Notes under the pieces: generated by a model | What the model was told of the DNA's origin: nothing | Seen by the model: only the letters and a program-made list of their open reading frames with translations | The model's database searches: none | Shown: positions 36,149 to 47,054 of the stretch, in pieces | How positions within the stretch are numbered: the first letter of the stretch is position 1 | How the letters are laid out: every line of letters begins with the position of its first letter | NCBI RefSeq assembly: GCF_018991925.1 | Contig: NW_024737068.1 | Coordinates: 11,117,676 to 11,181,675, forward strand | Direction: 5' to 3' | Source: Homarus americanus | Taxonomy: Eukaryota; Arthropoda; Malacostraca; Decapoda; Nephropidae | Length of the DNA stretch: 64,000 bases | Translations under genes and position numbers: made by a program

Positions 36149-36744
36149 ACACAATTACAAAGTACCTATACAAACAATGATGAACAGTTTGTCGTTTCCA
36201 TCCGGGATAGCACAAGGGCATCATAGCCTTATTTTCATTAGGATCCTCTGCTTAGGCTGGGAGGACGAGTTAGTAATATCAATAACATTTACGAATTCCT
36301 GGCCAAAAGTGTACGGATAATCTGTGATGTTTTGACAATCACATGATTAAGTAGTCGTTTCTGTATAAGTGATACACTTTATGACAGCGGTATGAAGAAA
36401 GAACTTACTGTACCTTGGTTTGTGTGTGTCACTTAATGTTTTGATAACACAAACTTTTAGAGAAAAAAATATTAATGAAGTTTAATCATATTTCTATAAT
36501 AATTAGCATGTGTCTTCTTAGTGAAATAGAAATAAAACTATGAAGTCCACAAAAAAAAAACTTGCACATTTAAAGGATAATATAAAAAAAAATAAAGATG
36601 CTCAAAGACATTCACACGCATACACAATTTAAACACGCACACATATATTACTTTGTTGTCACTAGGAATCGAGTATGACGATCATCCAGCTATGATACAA
36701 TGATATGAGTTATGAAGGATGTCACCTTCGTTGGTGAGTTCTGA
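36149..36744. other. Gene-less spacer
   Basis: Nothing recognised. Confidence 0.5.
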
Positions 36745-36955
36745 GGTAACTTGAGAGGTCTATACGGGACCGACAGTGTCGTTCACAGATGTTGTACGTG
36801 TGGAGGGCTACATCTAGTGCGGCAGCAGCGTCTTTCCGGCGCTGGCGCTTGTCTGCCTCGGTATGCAGTCGGGCTAACTCGAAAGTGCTGATACCTTCTC
36901 GTGTGGTGCTCCTCCAAGCGTTACGGTGTGGAGTAATGGTCTTCCAGGTGAGGGG
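36745..36955 (-). mobile_element. LINE 3' coding tail, decayed
   Basis: The minus strand encodes NAWRSTTREGISTFELARLH, then an arginine/lysine-rich EADKRQRRKDA segment, and ends CRSRIDLSSYLRTHQRR before a stop. The W-R-x-x-x-R-E-G-x-x-x-F-E pattern followed by a zinc-finger-like C-x-x-R-I-x-L-x-S-x-x-R-T-H tail is common at the C-terminus of RTE/CR1-type LINE proteins in invertebrates. The first zinc ligands are degraded and no RT domain precedes it here. Confidence 0.55.
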
Positions 36956-38228
36956 GTCGATAGGCTACACTGTACAAATATACTGCCATCCACAACTGTG
37001 CCAACATTATAGGACAGAAATAGTCATCCTTTTTTATTATTATGTTGTGAACGATAAGTGATCAAGAATGGCGGTGAAGAAAACGAAATTTTGCTGCAAT
37101 TTCCAACCCGAGATTTCACCGCCGATTTAAATGACGTGCAGAATGTTTTATGCAGAGAGATCTAGTTGCTTTTGGCATCTGTTCTTTAATGCATGGATAT
37201 ATGTAAGTATTTTTCTGAACGCTACTGTTGACTTTGCAATATATCTCGATCAAGGTCATAGTTAACTATATGCATTTTCAACATGAATAATACATATTCT
37301 GTAAGCAAACTATGAAGGTGTACTTTTATATTTCCTATATTTAGATACTCTGAGATCGCTGTAGACAAATGTATTTTGATTTATAGAATCTCAGCAAATT
37401 TTGTGATGTATTTTCTATCTCAAATTAACATAAAATACATGATAGGATATTATTATGAACACAATATATATAGATTTTTCAGACACATTTCTAAGCAACC
37501 AGTACGAAGAGCTCTTTTGGCCAGACATTCTTCAGACCACTGTGTGTCGTGACTACGGTAACCCACTTACCACCAACACCAACTAACGCGGCTGCAAGTC
37601 CTCACCAATCTAGGAGTTAGATGAAAAACCAACGCTGTACAAACCTTCACTCTACAGATGATGTGCTGATGGTAGTGTAAAACTTCTGTTTCTTTATTAT
37701 CTTTCTTTTATGTATTTACTTTATAAACAGATAAGGATAACAAACTCAATTGATTAGACATTGTTGCTAATAAACCCACCAACACGTTTAATACCGCCAC
37801 ACACTCCAGGAATTAAAAACAACAAAAAACATGGTTGAACTATGCCTAATATTAGCAGGAAGGACCACTGAACAGACCTGGAATACCCAAGTAGAGTGTT
37901 CTGACTACTTATTTATAGGGAAATAACGTAGTCTAACACTCTTAAAATGGTTTCACATCCTCTGTTCATTAAGAGTAACAACGACTATTGCAGGCAGAGG
38001 CGACCATTGGAAGCAGATCCTAATTTGAAAAACAAATTTGAATCGGCTCAAGCGAGTAAAGCCCATTACAATATTTTTAAATGAGACTCCAGCACAAACG
38101 ATAATTATCCTGGTGTGTGTCTTCCCTTTACAAGTTCACCGAGTATTGCCAACACGAGATCCAGCTGGGTGTTGAGGCTCGACTCCTGTTTTCTGATTTA
38201 CAAATGGAATCAGGGATTGGGTTTTCCA
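36956..38228. other. Gene-less spacer
   Basis: Contains ATGGCGGTGAAG at 37068, a 16-codon frame with no continuation. No element recognised. Confidence 0.5.
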
Positions 38229-38274
38229 TTTACCTAACCTAACCTATCCTAACCTAACCTAACCTATCCTAATG
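38229..38274 (-). repeat. Short interstitial CCTAA tract
   Basis: About seven CCTAA/CCTAT units. Confidence 0.8.
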
Positions 38275-39494
38275 CTTCTTCTCACGCAGTACCGACCCAG
38301 ATATACCTCATAGCCTTTCATACTATCGGCTACACACTGGACAACCCCGTCAAGGCGACCATCACTCTCTACTCGTAAGGTTTATATAGATCCTACAACT
38401 CTACAAGGACTCGATTCTTACTTTCATCCATACATCCCAGTTTCTACCTTCCCCTGGCTCTCTTACCTTCGAATTTATTTATTAATAATTCTGCCATTAT
38501 TAACTTGCTCCTAATTATACGGTTAAAATGTTTTATTTTTCGTATTCTTTAAATCTGTCTGTATGTTTCTCTCGTAGCTGGGTCATTTTTTTTTATTCGA
38601 AGTTCAAGAGTTTAGCATTAAACTTAACCAACTAAACTGTATCCGTCACTACCCCATATATCATGACTCCAACTTCTGCTTTATAAAAATACCAGCAACT
38701 CTCTCATGAATTTCACCATCTGGATATATAAAGCGACATTCTTCTCCACTGATACTTCAACCTATCCTCTTTACATCATTTAATCCAACAGTAACCCACT
38801 GCAACTTTTTCATCTCACCGAAAACATCTAAATAATTTCTTCTTTCAGATAATGTCCTCTCATTCCAGGATTTTATTTTGCGTTTATCTCTACTCGTTCC
38901 CATTATTTTTTATTTTTGTTTAACGTCCAAGGCCTTGTGCTGCTCACACAGTACTTGTCAGCTCACGGTGGTACACTGCCTACGAGCACGAAAGGCAGTG
39001 TGATTATACCTTTAGGTAACGATGATCCAAAAGGAATATCCGAAAATCGTTTTTAGTGTCTGACCATAGTTGTTGAAAGACAAGAACTGAAATTCAGTGA
39101 ACCAGGAATCCCTCACCAGAACAGTAATATAGTATATAGGGAAATCGAACAAGGGAGAGAGGTCGTTCATACCTCACCATGGTAAAGGTTCAGACCTTCA
39201 CACGTTTAAGTAAAAGGAGGAAACTAGTAAAACCTGTAAGATATGGGAAGAATAGTAAGAATAAGAAGTAATGTACTATAGTGAAGGAGAGGAACAGCTC
39301 CCCCTCTGACTCCTCAGTGTACGTGTGGGTGACACTACCTAGTACTGCCCGTGATGCCACCGAACCCTACACTCTCCCTAACTAGGTACACCTGGGTGTG
39401 CACGGAAAAGATACTAAACAAATAGATAAGAATTTAATAACAGGTCACCGCACTGGAGGACAAGGAAAAATGTCAAAAATCAATAAACCTGAAC

Positions 39495-39496
<2 letters not shown>
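38275..39496. other. Spacer with a possible SINE tail
   Basis: The part at about 38990-39115 (GGCAGTGTGATT, then GACCATAGTTG, then GTGAACC) has the same order of short blocks as the SINE-like sequence at 52270-52375, so it may be an old relative without its tRNA head. The rest is unremarkable. Confidence 0.3.
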
Positions 39497-39551
<55 letters not shown>

Positions 39552-39650
39552 GTCAAATTTGAACCCCTAAGCTGAAGACCATCAAATGAAGTATTTTAAC
39601 ATTGTTTCTGATAATACTGTTCGAGAGAGAGAGAGAGAGTGAGAGAGAGA
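39497..39650. repeat. (GT)n and (GA)n microsatellites
   Basis: GT at 39497-39550 and GA at 39625-39650. Confidence 0.9.
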
Positions 39651-40129
39651 TCCATAAATTAAAAAATTACATCATTAATGACGTTGCCAAAATACAAATC
39701 ATTCATTGTTGCTTCGAAAATGTAATGAAATTTGCAATTTACGAACCTGCTGTCAGCTGACTGATGTACGCTAATTGGCGCTTCAAGTTATTGACTATAT
39801 ATACCGAGCATTACCAGTGAAAATGTTAATATGTATTGTTAATTCTCTCTTTTATCTGTATCTCATCACCTGATATTCTTGGTAATAATAAATTATTTCT
39901 ATCTTTACTCGTAGAAAATAATAAAGAAACTAATAATAATAAAGACGCTTCACAAGTTAATATAATACAATTTAAGAAAAACAGATGAGATTGTTTATGA
40001 GAAAGATATGATGCAAGAGACAAATTGCAGAGGAAATATTTTGTTCGTATTACTTATGAGCAGACGACTGCAGGGGTTCTTATCAGGGGTTTAAAGTCGT
40101 CACGAAATTTAAACTACACTAATGTCCCT

Positions 40130-40200
40130 ACAAGGTTCGAACCCACACTGCTCAAACGGCCAACTGTATAATGATTGGCTTAAAGTCATATGAACCTGAT
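40130..40200 (-). mobile_element. Possible tRNA-derived SINE head
   Basis: The minus strand has GTGGGTTCGAACC, a good pol III B-box (GGTTCGANTCC). An A-box is not clear at the expected distance. The adjoining AGGGGTTTAAAGTCGTCACG resembles AGGGGTTTGGTGCGTCACG at 42444, next to another tRNA-like sequence. Confidence 0.35.
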
Positions 40201-40974
40201 TTACAACCGCTGGCCCAAGACCTTAACCAGAACTAAAACACAACACAACATACTGTACAACCAAGGAACATATACATATAAAGCTGTTCACTGTGCGGTT
40301 GCTGTGTTTTAAGGTGCAGCTGCCGATGAACACACGACGCTGTCAGTTATCAGATAGCTTGTTACAGACCAGTCACATGGCCAGTTACAAACGGGGGATG
40401 AATCATTGAGAGGTGCCTGGCTTAATTCTTCTCTCGGGATGGCAAGACAGTGTCAGGCTCTCGACAAGAAGCTATCGGACAAGTACAGTTAAAGCCGGAC
40501 TTACCTTCACGCCATCTTTTTTCGACAAAACACGCTAAAAGGGGTTTCACACCGGGCCAAATTCCCACTCAGTTGCAGGACCGTGGGCGTATCGCCATTG
40601 CTCATAACAAAACAACAACAAACGATTCGTCGTTGTAATCTAAGGTTTTCTTGAGATGCAATGGATGTGCTGAAATCCCACAACACACTGCATTCCCTCA
40701 CTTTATCAACAAGGAAAGTTTCAGAGTTCCTTGTCATATAATTCATGAGTCTTAAGAATCCATGCTGTAATTTTAATTTGTACGTATAAAAATATTCTAA
40801 TGATAATACTCGTATGTTTGCATTAAAATCACTTAAAATTGTTTCCCAATATTTTGTTTTAATAAAATCAATGCCTTTCAATTATAAATATTATAAAACC
40901 TCAATTGGCCTCAGAATGCAGTCAAAACTACCCGAGGACTACCGTACTTTCCGTTTTTTTTAAATCTAATCAGC
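40201..40974. other. Spacer upstream of the hAT remnant
   Basis: A minus-strand frame (40507-40881) includes FLVDKVRECSVLWDFSTS, which loosely recalls the start of a MADF domain. The match is too short to call. Confidence 0.3.
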
Positions 40975-41610
40975 TGGAAAATCTGACTGCTTTTCTCCCG
41001 AGGAATGCAGAAATTTGACCAGTGTGATAACCCCTTAAATGAATCGTTACGAGGCCACTTCACAACGTTGATCGATGTCATTGATAAATTACGGACATTT
41101 ATCCAAAAGTTGGAGTTGTGAGAAAAGAATGTCAAGACGGGAAAATTTCTTACGTTGGAAAATTTGACAACAGCACTTGAGGAAGGAGAGACGTCAGCAG
41201 ACTTATTCATGATCACCTGTCTGTCTCTCTTGCATAATGAGATTAAGTCTTACTTTCCAGACTTAAATGAAGGAGATGCGAAATTCGTGGGTAACTCACA
41301 GGGCACGCACTCACTTGTGGAAAGCGTACAAGAGGAATCTGCAGAGTTTGTGAATAGATAATTCAACGGCTGGAGATGCTTTTGAATTTTTTCCACCGAC
41401 TAAATTTTGGTCCCAAATAAGCTAGTCTTACCCAACATTGTCAAAATGGTCACGGGAAAAACAACTATCATTCTCCACAACGTACTTGGGCGAGCAAGGA
41501 TTCTCGGCTTTGTGTAGCATTAAGACCAAACTTTGTGCCAGGCTGTTTGTGGAGGCTGATCTCAGAGTAACTGCCAAAACCAGCACACAGAATTGAGACC
41601 ATGACTTTGG
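40975..41610 (+). mobile_element. Decayed hAT transposase (SCAND3/ZBED5-like)
   Basis: With frame changes, the plus strand follows the C-terminal half of hAT transposases of the SCAND3/ZBED5 type. Seen in order: LIDVIDKLRTFIQKLELWEK near 41071-41130, then LTLENLTTALEEGETSADLF (41152-41211), EIKSYFPDLNEGDAKFVGN (41242-41298), QEESAEFVNR ending in a stop at 41361, and finally the conserved dimerisation motif FSTTYLGEQGFSAL then IKTKLCARLFVEADLRVT at 41474-41575. The stop at 41359-41361 and later frameshifts make it inactive. The BED finger and the upstream catalytic part were not found. Terminal inverted repeats were not identified. Confidence 0.75.
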
Positions 41611-42299
41611 GTAAGCAAGAACATCCCTCTCATTAAAGTTACAAGTCGCTTCAACAAGTGCATATATCTTTACCTTAATTCACAAATACATGAGACCAAA
41701 AATGCTTTTTATTTTCATGCTATGTTTACCTGTTTAACGTTTATGTATGAATTACCATCATTAATACCATAATTTGTATACGTGTTAACTTCGTTACTCT
41801 GAATGTATGTATTTCAATTTCTCAAGTTGTATATAAGCCTTGGTACTAGACAAGCCACTGACACTACTTACTTCTACTGCACAGCTCTTGAACCTTTCCA
41901 CGTCTTTCCTATGAACCAAGATCTGTCACTGTTCACTTATTTTCCCCTACAAGGTCTGGCCTCTATGAGGTCATCTGCTTGTGACTGGAGTCGTAGTTGT
42001 AAGGAAAAAAAATCCAGAAGACTCGTTTGTTGACGAACCTTGATGTCATCAGAGGTTTTCAACTCCGCCACTAAAGAAACAAAACTTGGATAAAGTTTCT
42101 TAATGTCTTCACCAGAGTTGTATATATTTACTGTATGTACGATATGTTATCTCGGGTACAAGAGAGGTTTTACCTAATATTCCACCTTCACCCAGGAAAC
42201 AATATTATTTACCTTTAATCACACTTAATAAGTGGAGAACTCAGTGAACTAAACAAACATAAATCCACAGAGACGTAAGTAAAAATACACAAACAACAC
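41611..42299. other. Gene-less spacer
   Basis: Includes a 76-codon plus-strand frame at 41803 without recognisable similarity. Confidence 0.45.
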
Positions 42300-42372
42300 A
42301 ACTGCAAGACTCGAACCCACACCGCTTACGGGGTATGTGCGAGCGTTACCACCTGTACCCTGCATAAAGGTC
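42300..42372 (-). mobile_element. tRNA-derived SINE head
   Basis: The minus strand reads GGTGGTAACGCTCGCAC (D-arm/A-box-like), then about 20 bp, then GGTTCGAGTCT, a perfect B-box. Order and spacing fit a tRNA-derived SINE head rather than a working tRNA, since no acceptor stem closes. The plus-strand appearance is a reverse-complemented GACTCGAACCC. Confidence 0.5.
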
Positions 42373-43137
42373 ACAGAGATATAGCCCGTCACTGTGGGAG
42401 GTTACTGTTGTTTGTACAGTACATCTGCCTCGCGTCATTGAGGGGTTTGGTGCGTCACGAATTTAACGTCATTCCGCGAACTTAACGTCACCTGTGTAAG
42501 TGTGTAAAGAAAACGTTTACAGTCTCAAACTTTAAGAATTTTAGATCTTAAACAAACACAACAATTCAGGTGTGATAGGAAAACATAAATACGTTATCTA
42601 TCCAATCAACCTGAATCTTTATTTGTGTAAGTTCAGGTGTAATTTTTGTGCCCAGTAATACAACATACACGTCTCCTTGACACACACACACACTCACGTC
42701 CCCAAAAATTGTATCACAACAACTTGGAGCCCCTGATATGAGCCCTTAACTTAGTATACACAGTGGAGCGTGATGATCAGCATGGAAGTTAAGGATAACA
42801 CTATGTACACAGTGTAAGTTGAGGATAAGAAGAAGTGTATGTGTGTACAGTTGTTCCTACTTGTTGTTTCAGCACTTTGGATGACGCTCTCTACAATTTT
42901 CTTCCACCTCCCTCTCCCTTACCATCTGCTGCTTTGTTTCAAGGATTATGTTTCCCCTGGTCCACCCCGCAACAGAAGTGGATGAAGGACATATAAAGAG
43001 TGAATAGAGTGTTTATAAATATACTCACAGAGATATATAGTGAGGCTGTTTTGTAGTCGTGTAGGTTACACTTCACGTGTAATGTGTACCCGGATGGTTG
43101 TTATGACCTTTAGTGTTGTTAAAAGTTCCAGCTTCTT
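42373..43137. other. Gene-less spacer
   Basis: Two TTAACGTCA words, 21 bp apart near 42460-42490, are CRE-like half-sites. Otherwise nothing recognised. Confidence 0.4.
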
Positions 43138-43138
43138 G

Positions 43139-43177
<39 letters not shown>
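43138..43177. repeat. (TTA)n microsatellite
   Basis: About thirteen units. Confidence 0.95.
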
Positions 43178-43790
43178 TCCTAAACAGTTTCTTCTTTTTT
43201 TCTTCTTATTACTATGCATTAACTCGAAGACAGCATCGAAGCTAAATGCCAGTATTCGTTCTAACATGAAAAATATTGATTTGAAAACAACCACATATTT
43301 GTTTATAAAAAAACCGAGAGAAAAAAAATATATAAAAAATCAAGACGAAATAGATTCTATAATAAGATAGTTACTATAGATATATCAATTATACAAGAAG
43401 TCACAGCTGAGTTAGTGGGGTATTGATCGTACGCCAGGCAGAGAAGATAATGAGACGGATTACAAAGTTTATCGTCTCTGTCATTCAACCAAGAAAAAGG
43501 TGCATTTGGCTGCTAAGACAACCAAAATTACCAAAAACTATAAGACTCAAATTTGAAAAGTCTTAGTAATTTTAGATAAGTTGTCGATGATCAAACCATA
43601 ACAAAATCATTAAAAAGTGGCAATAAACAGTCAGTGAAAGCCAGTTTAACAGTTCTATAATATGAGTGAGTGAAGGAGTCAATCAGTCAGTCAGTCTAGA
43701 GCTCGCTGACTCAGTTAAGAAAATCATCAAACTCCAAACTTACTTTAAAAGATTACAGCCATTAAATCTTGTTTGTTGACAAACCACACA
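43178..43790. other. Gene-less spacer
   Basis: Nothing recognised; a CAGT quadruplet run lies near 43681-43696. Confidence 0.5.
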
Positions 43791-43855
43791 CACACACACA
43801 CACAAACACCCCCCCCCCCACACACACACACGCGCGCGCGCGAGCGCACACACAT
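43791..43855. repeat. Compound (CA)n-C(n)-(CA)n-(CG)n
   Basis: CA units, eleven C, CA units, then CGCGCGCGCGCG before CA again. The alternating C-A/C-G part is a strong Z-DNA candidate. Confidence 0.9.
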
Positions 43856-44183
43856 CAATCATAATCGACCTCAGAAGATTTCTAACTCTCAGTAAGGTTG
43901 TCCATCACTCAAGAAAGTTATGGTATTGTTCAGTCCACTAACGGTAGAGAAGTTACGAAAAGTTAATACAAATATCTTTTCTTCACACGACTAGAGAACA
44001 GTTGCGGTCTTCATTAACCAATCAATGTTTTTCTCTGATATAGATAACGGTGGTACATGTCTTGACCATCTCTGAGCACAGTAGAGTAGTTCATTATCTT
44101 GGATCACCTCACTATTAGCCCTCCTCTAGTGTATTTCGCCTTATGATGATTAAACACCCTAACGCCATACCTGGGGTTGAGGG
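43856..44183. other. Gene-less spacer
   Basis: Nothing recognised. Confidence 0.5.
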
Positions 44184-44312
44184 TATTAGGTTAGGTTAGG
44201 TTAGGTTAAGTTAAGTTAGGTTAGGTTAGGTTAAGTTAGGTTAGGTTAGGTAAAGTTAGGTTAGGTTAGTTTAGGTTAGGTTAGGTTAGTTTAGGTTAGG
44301 TTAGGTTTGGCT
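44184..44312 (+). repeat. Longest interstitial TTAGG tract, about 130 bp
   Basis: Some twenty-five GGTTA units with TTAAG and TTTAGG variants. It is the most complete telomere-like tract in the window and lies 370 bp from the cytosine-free block. Confidence 0.85.
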
Positions 44313-44684
44313 AGCACTTGGGTGATTAATCTTAAAATGAAATATACTGGGTGGGAGGGGGGGCTAATCTTCACATGATCCATTATCTCTTCCGCCCCTT
44401 GAACACAACTGTCGATCGGTCAAAGCTCTCACAAACCTTTTTAAATACACTTCAATCTCCAATCACCAAGATAGATTGCAAATCCCATTAGATTATATTC
44501 ATTTTTCACTGACAAAAGAAAACGATATTTATGTGATTACGTCTCTAATGATCTCTCTCTCTATCTCTCTCAGTCATGAGATCTATCTCTCGAGATCTCT
44601 TAAAAGTGTAAAGGTCAGATCCTGGGGAGAGTCCTTTGTGTCGGAGTAACTCGATTCTGGTCTGATAGAGGACGATGGATGAGC
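44313..44684. other. Gene-less spacer
   Basis: Short CT run near 44548-44572. Nothing else recognised. Confidence 0.5.
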
Positions 44685-45604
44685 ATGGAGGGAGGGTAGT
44701 GGAGGGGTGAGTGGTGGAGGGAAGGTAGTGGAGGGGTGAGTGGTGGAGGGAGGGTAGTGGAGGAGTGAGTGGTGGAGGGAGGGTAGGGAGGGGTGAGGGG
44801 GAGGGGTGAGTGGTGGGAGGGAGGTAGTGGGAGGGGTGAGGGTGGGAGGGAGGTGTGGAGGGGTGAGGTGGGGGAAGGGGTGAGGGTGGAGGGAGGGTAG
44901 TGGAGGGGTGAGTGGTGAGGGAGGGTAGTGGAGGGGTGAGTGGTGGGGAGGGAGGGTAGTGGAGGGGTGAGTGGTGGAGGGTGAGGGTGGAGGGAGGGGT
45001 GGTGTGGGAGGGGTGAGTGGTGGAGGGAGGTAGGGAGGGGTGAGGGTGGGGAGGGGAGGGGTAGTGGGGGAGGGGTAGGGAGGGGTGGGAGGGGGAGGGA
45101 GGGTAGGGAGGGGTGGGAGGGAGGAGGGGGAGTGGGTGGGAGGGGAGGGTAGGGAGGGGTGGGAGGGGAGGGAGGGAGGGGTGAGTGGTGGGGAGGGTAG
45201 GGAGGGAGGGGGGGAGGGGTGGGAGGGGGAGGGGTGAGTGGGTGGAGGGAGGGTATTGGAGTGAGGGTGGGAGGGAGGGGTGTGGGGAGGGGTGAGGGTG
45301 GGAGGGAGGGTAGTGGGAGGGGTGAGGGGTGGGAGGGAGGGGTAGTGGGAGGGGTGAGGGGTGGGAGGGAGGGGTGGTGGGAGGGGTGGGAGGGGTGAGG
45401 GAGGGTAGGGAGGGGGTGAGTGGTGAAGGGGTGGGAGGGGTGGGAGGTGGGAGGGGTAGGGTGGGGTGGGAGGGTGGGAGGGAGGGTAGGGAGGGGGGTG
45501 AGGGTGGGAGGGGAGGGTAGTGGAGGGGGAGGGTGGGAGGGAGGGTAGGGAGGGGGTGAGTGGTGGGGGAGGGTAGTGGAGGGGTGAGTGGTGGAGGAGG
45601 GGGG
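44685..45604. repeat. Cytosine-free G-rich minisatellite, 920 bp
   Basis: There is no C on the plus strand for 920 consecutive bases. The left part repeats a unit of about 30 bp (GGAGGGAGGGTAGTGG followed by AGGGGTGAGTGGT). Further right it becomes irregular GGGAGGGGTGGGAGGG. Because the minus strand has no G, it cannot contain TAG or TGA, which explains the 385- and 582-codon Pro/Ser/Leu/His-rich frames across it. Very many GGG runs give high G-quadruplex potential. Confidence 0.95.
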
Positions 45605-46200
45605 CGAGTAGGGGAGGGAAGGTGGTGGGGAGGAGGGGTGAGGAGGGAGTGAGTGGTGGAGGGAGGGCAGAAAGGGAGGGGAGGGAGAACGGTAGTGGAC
45701 AAGGAGGAGGTGAGTGGGGGAGGGATGAGTGGGGGGAAGGAAGGTGGTGGAGAGGTGAGTGGGGGTGCAGAGTGGTGGTGGAGTGATTGGAGGGAAGAGG
45801 GTGATGAAAGGGTGAATGGAGGAGGTTAGAGATTGACATAAAACGGGTGAAAGAAGAGCCGAGAGGGTTAGGGAAGAAGAATTGGAAAGGGAGAGGAAGG
45901 AGGAATGGGGAAGGAGGGGAGGAAGGAGAGGGGAGGAAGGAGGGGGAGGGTGGGGATGACAACATCAAAGAGGGGTGAAGGTGAAAGGGTGGGGGGAGGT
46001 GGAGACTAGACTGAAGAGGACTGGTGGAGAGAAAAGAGGAGATGGAATTACAGGAGGAGGGTGGTTGAAGAGGCGGGGTAACGCGAGAGTTGGAAGGAGA
46101 CTGGAAGAGGAGTGAGGGGGGAAGAGAGGGAGGGAAGGAGAGAGGGGTTGAGAGGCAGGAGATAGGGGAAAGAAGAGGAGATGAAGGAATTTCGGTGATA
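45605..46200. other. Purine-rich continuation
   Basis: G/A-rich plus strand with scattered C and T and no fixed unit. It probably derives from the same array or a related polypurine tract. Confidence 0.65.
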
Positions 46201-46264
46201 AGGAATACTGAAGTGGATGTAGGTATGAGGTCAAGGTTAATACACAATATTGTAAGAATTTGAT

Positions 46265-46265
<1 letters not shown>

Positions 46266-46294
<29 letters not shown>
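46266..46294. repeat. (GT)n microsatellite
   Basis: Short run. Confidence 0.9.
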
Positions 46295-46296
<2 letters not shown>

Positions 46297-46655
46297 ATCT
46301 CCACAGGAATACATATCAAAACATCAAACAAACACAGCCATCACCCAAACCAAAATAAAAAAAAAACAGGCACTGGGCTGACTAAACCGAACCCCAAAAC
46401 AACAATACACCTCACCGTCACCATAACACTCTTCTAGTAACCTCTATTCGAGTCTTGATTCGGACCCTGAAATGAACGCGTTTAGGCACTCAATAACACG
46501 ACCCAACTTGTACGATTACGTTGATCACTTACACGAGTGAAGCAATGGTCGGGGGAATGATTATTACCGGTGCTGGGCGAAGTTTGGCCTTTAACAGATA
46601 GTAATTAGAGTCATGTATTGTATACCAGTCGCCGCGCCAGAAGCCCTGAGGGATA

Positions 46656-46658
<3 letters not shown>

Positions 46659-46725
<67 letters not shown>
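46659..46725. repeat. (AC)n microsatellite
   Basis: 67-bp run. Confidence 0.95.
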
Positions 46726-46728
<3 letters not shown>

Positions 46729-47054
46729 TAGATACGCATGCAATATACACATACCTAATTATATAAACATACTCTATAATCATATACTGTACATATAACA
46801 CACACACACATTGTTTTCAACACTTAATATAATGAAAGAAAAAAAAAGAAAGAAAGTCATCCCAGCTCCTTAAAGAATGTATTACCCAACCATTAAATAG
46901 TCTATTACTCAATTTCCCCAGACAATCTGTGTCCCCAATGTTCCCCAGGAAGATTCTCATCCCATCTTCCTCAGAGACAGTGTGTTACCCTCAAGACAAA
47001 ATCAAATCACCTAATCTTCCTTTACATTTTTATTACCCCTAACCCCCAGAGACA
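46726..47054. other. Lead-in to the 19/20-bp array
   Basis: Contains scattered precursors of the array unit, for example GACAGTGTGTTACCCTCAAG at 46975, in otherwise unique sequence. Confidence 0.5.

Noticed and set aside
37068..37118. ATGGCGGTGAAG start on the plus strand
   Set aside because: Only 16 codons, no splice donor, no promoter element; ATGGCGG occurs several times by chance.
40507..40881. Minus-strand 124-codon ORF with a MADF-like FLVDKVRECSVLWD start
   Set aside because: The match covers about 14 residues only; no basic core or flanking domain.
42455..42492. Two TTAACGTCA words as CRE sites
   Set aside because: Half-sites only, next to a SINE-like sequence and without a nearby gene.
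44545..46331. Minus-strand Pro/Ser/Thr-rich frames of 385 and 582 codons resembling an extensin or mucin
   Set aside because: The plus strand lacks C, so the minus strand lacks G and cannot form TAG or TGA; two frames are open at once.
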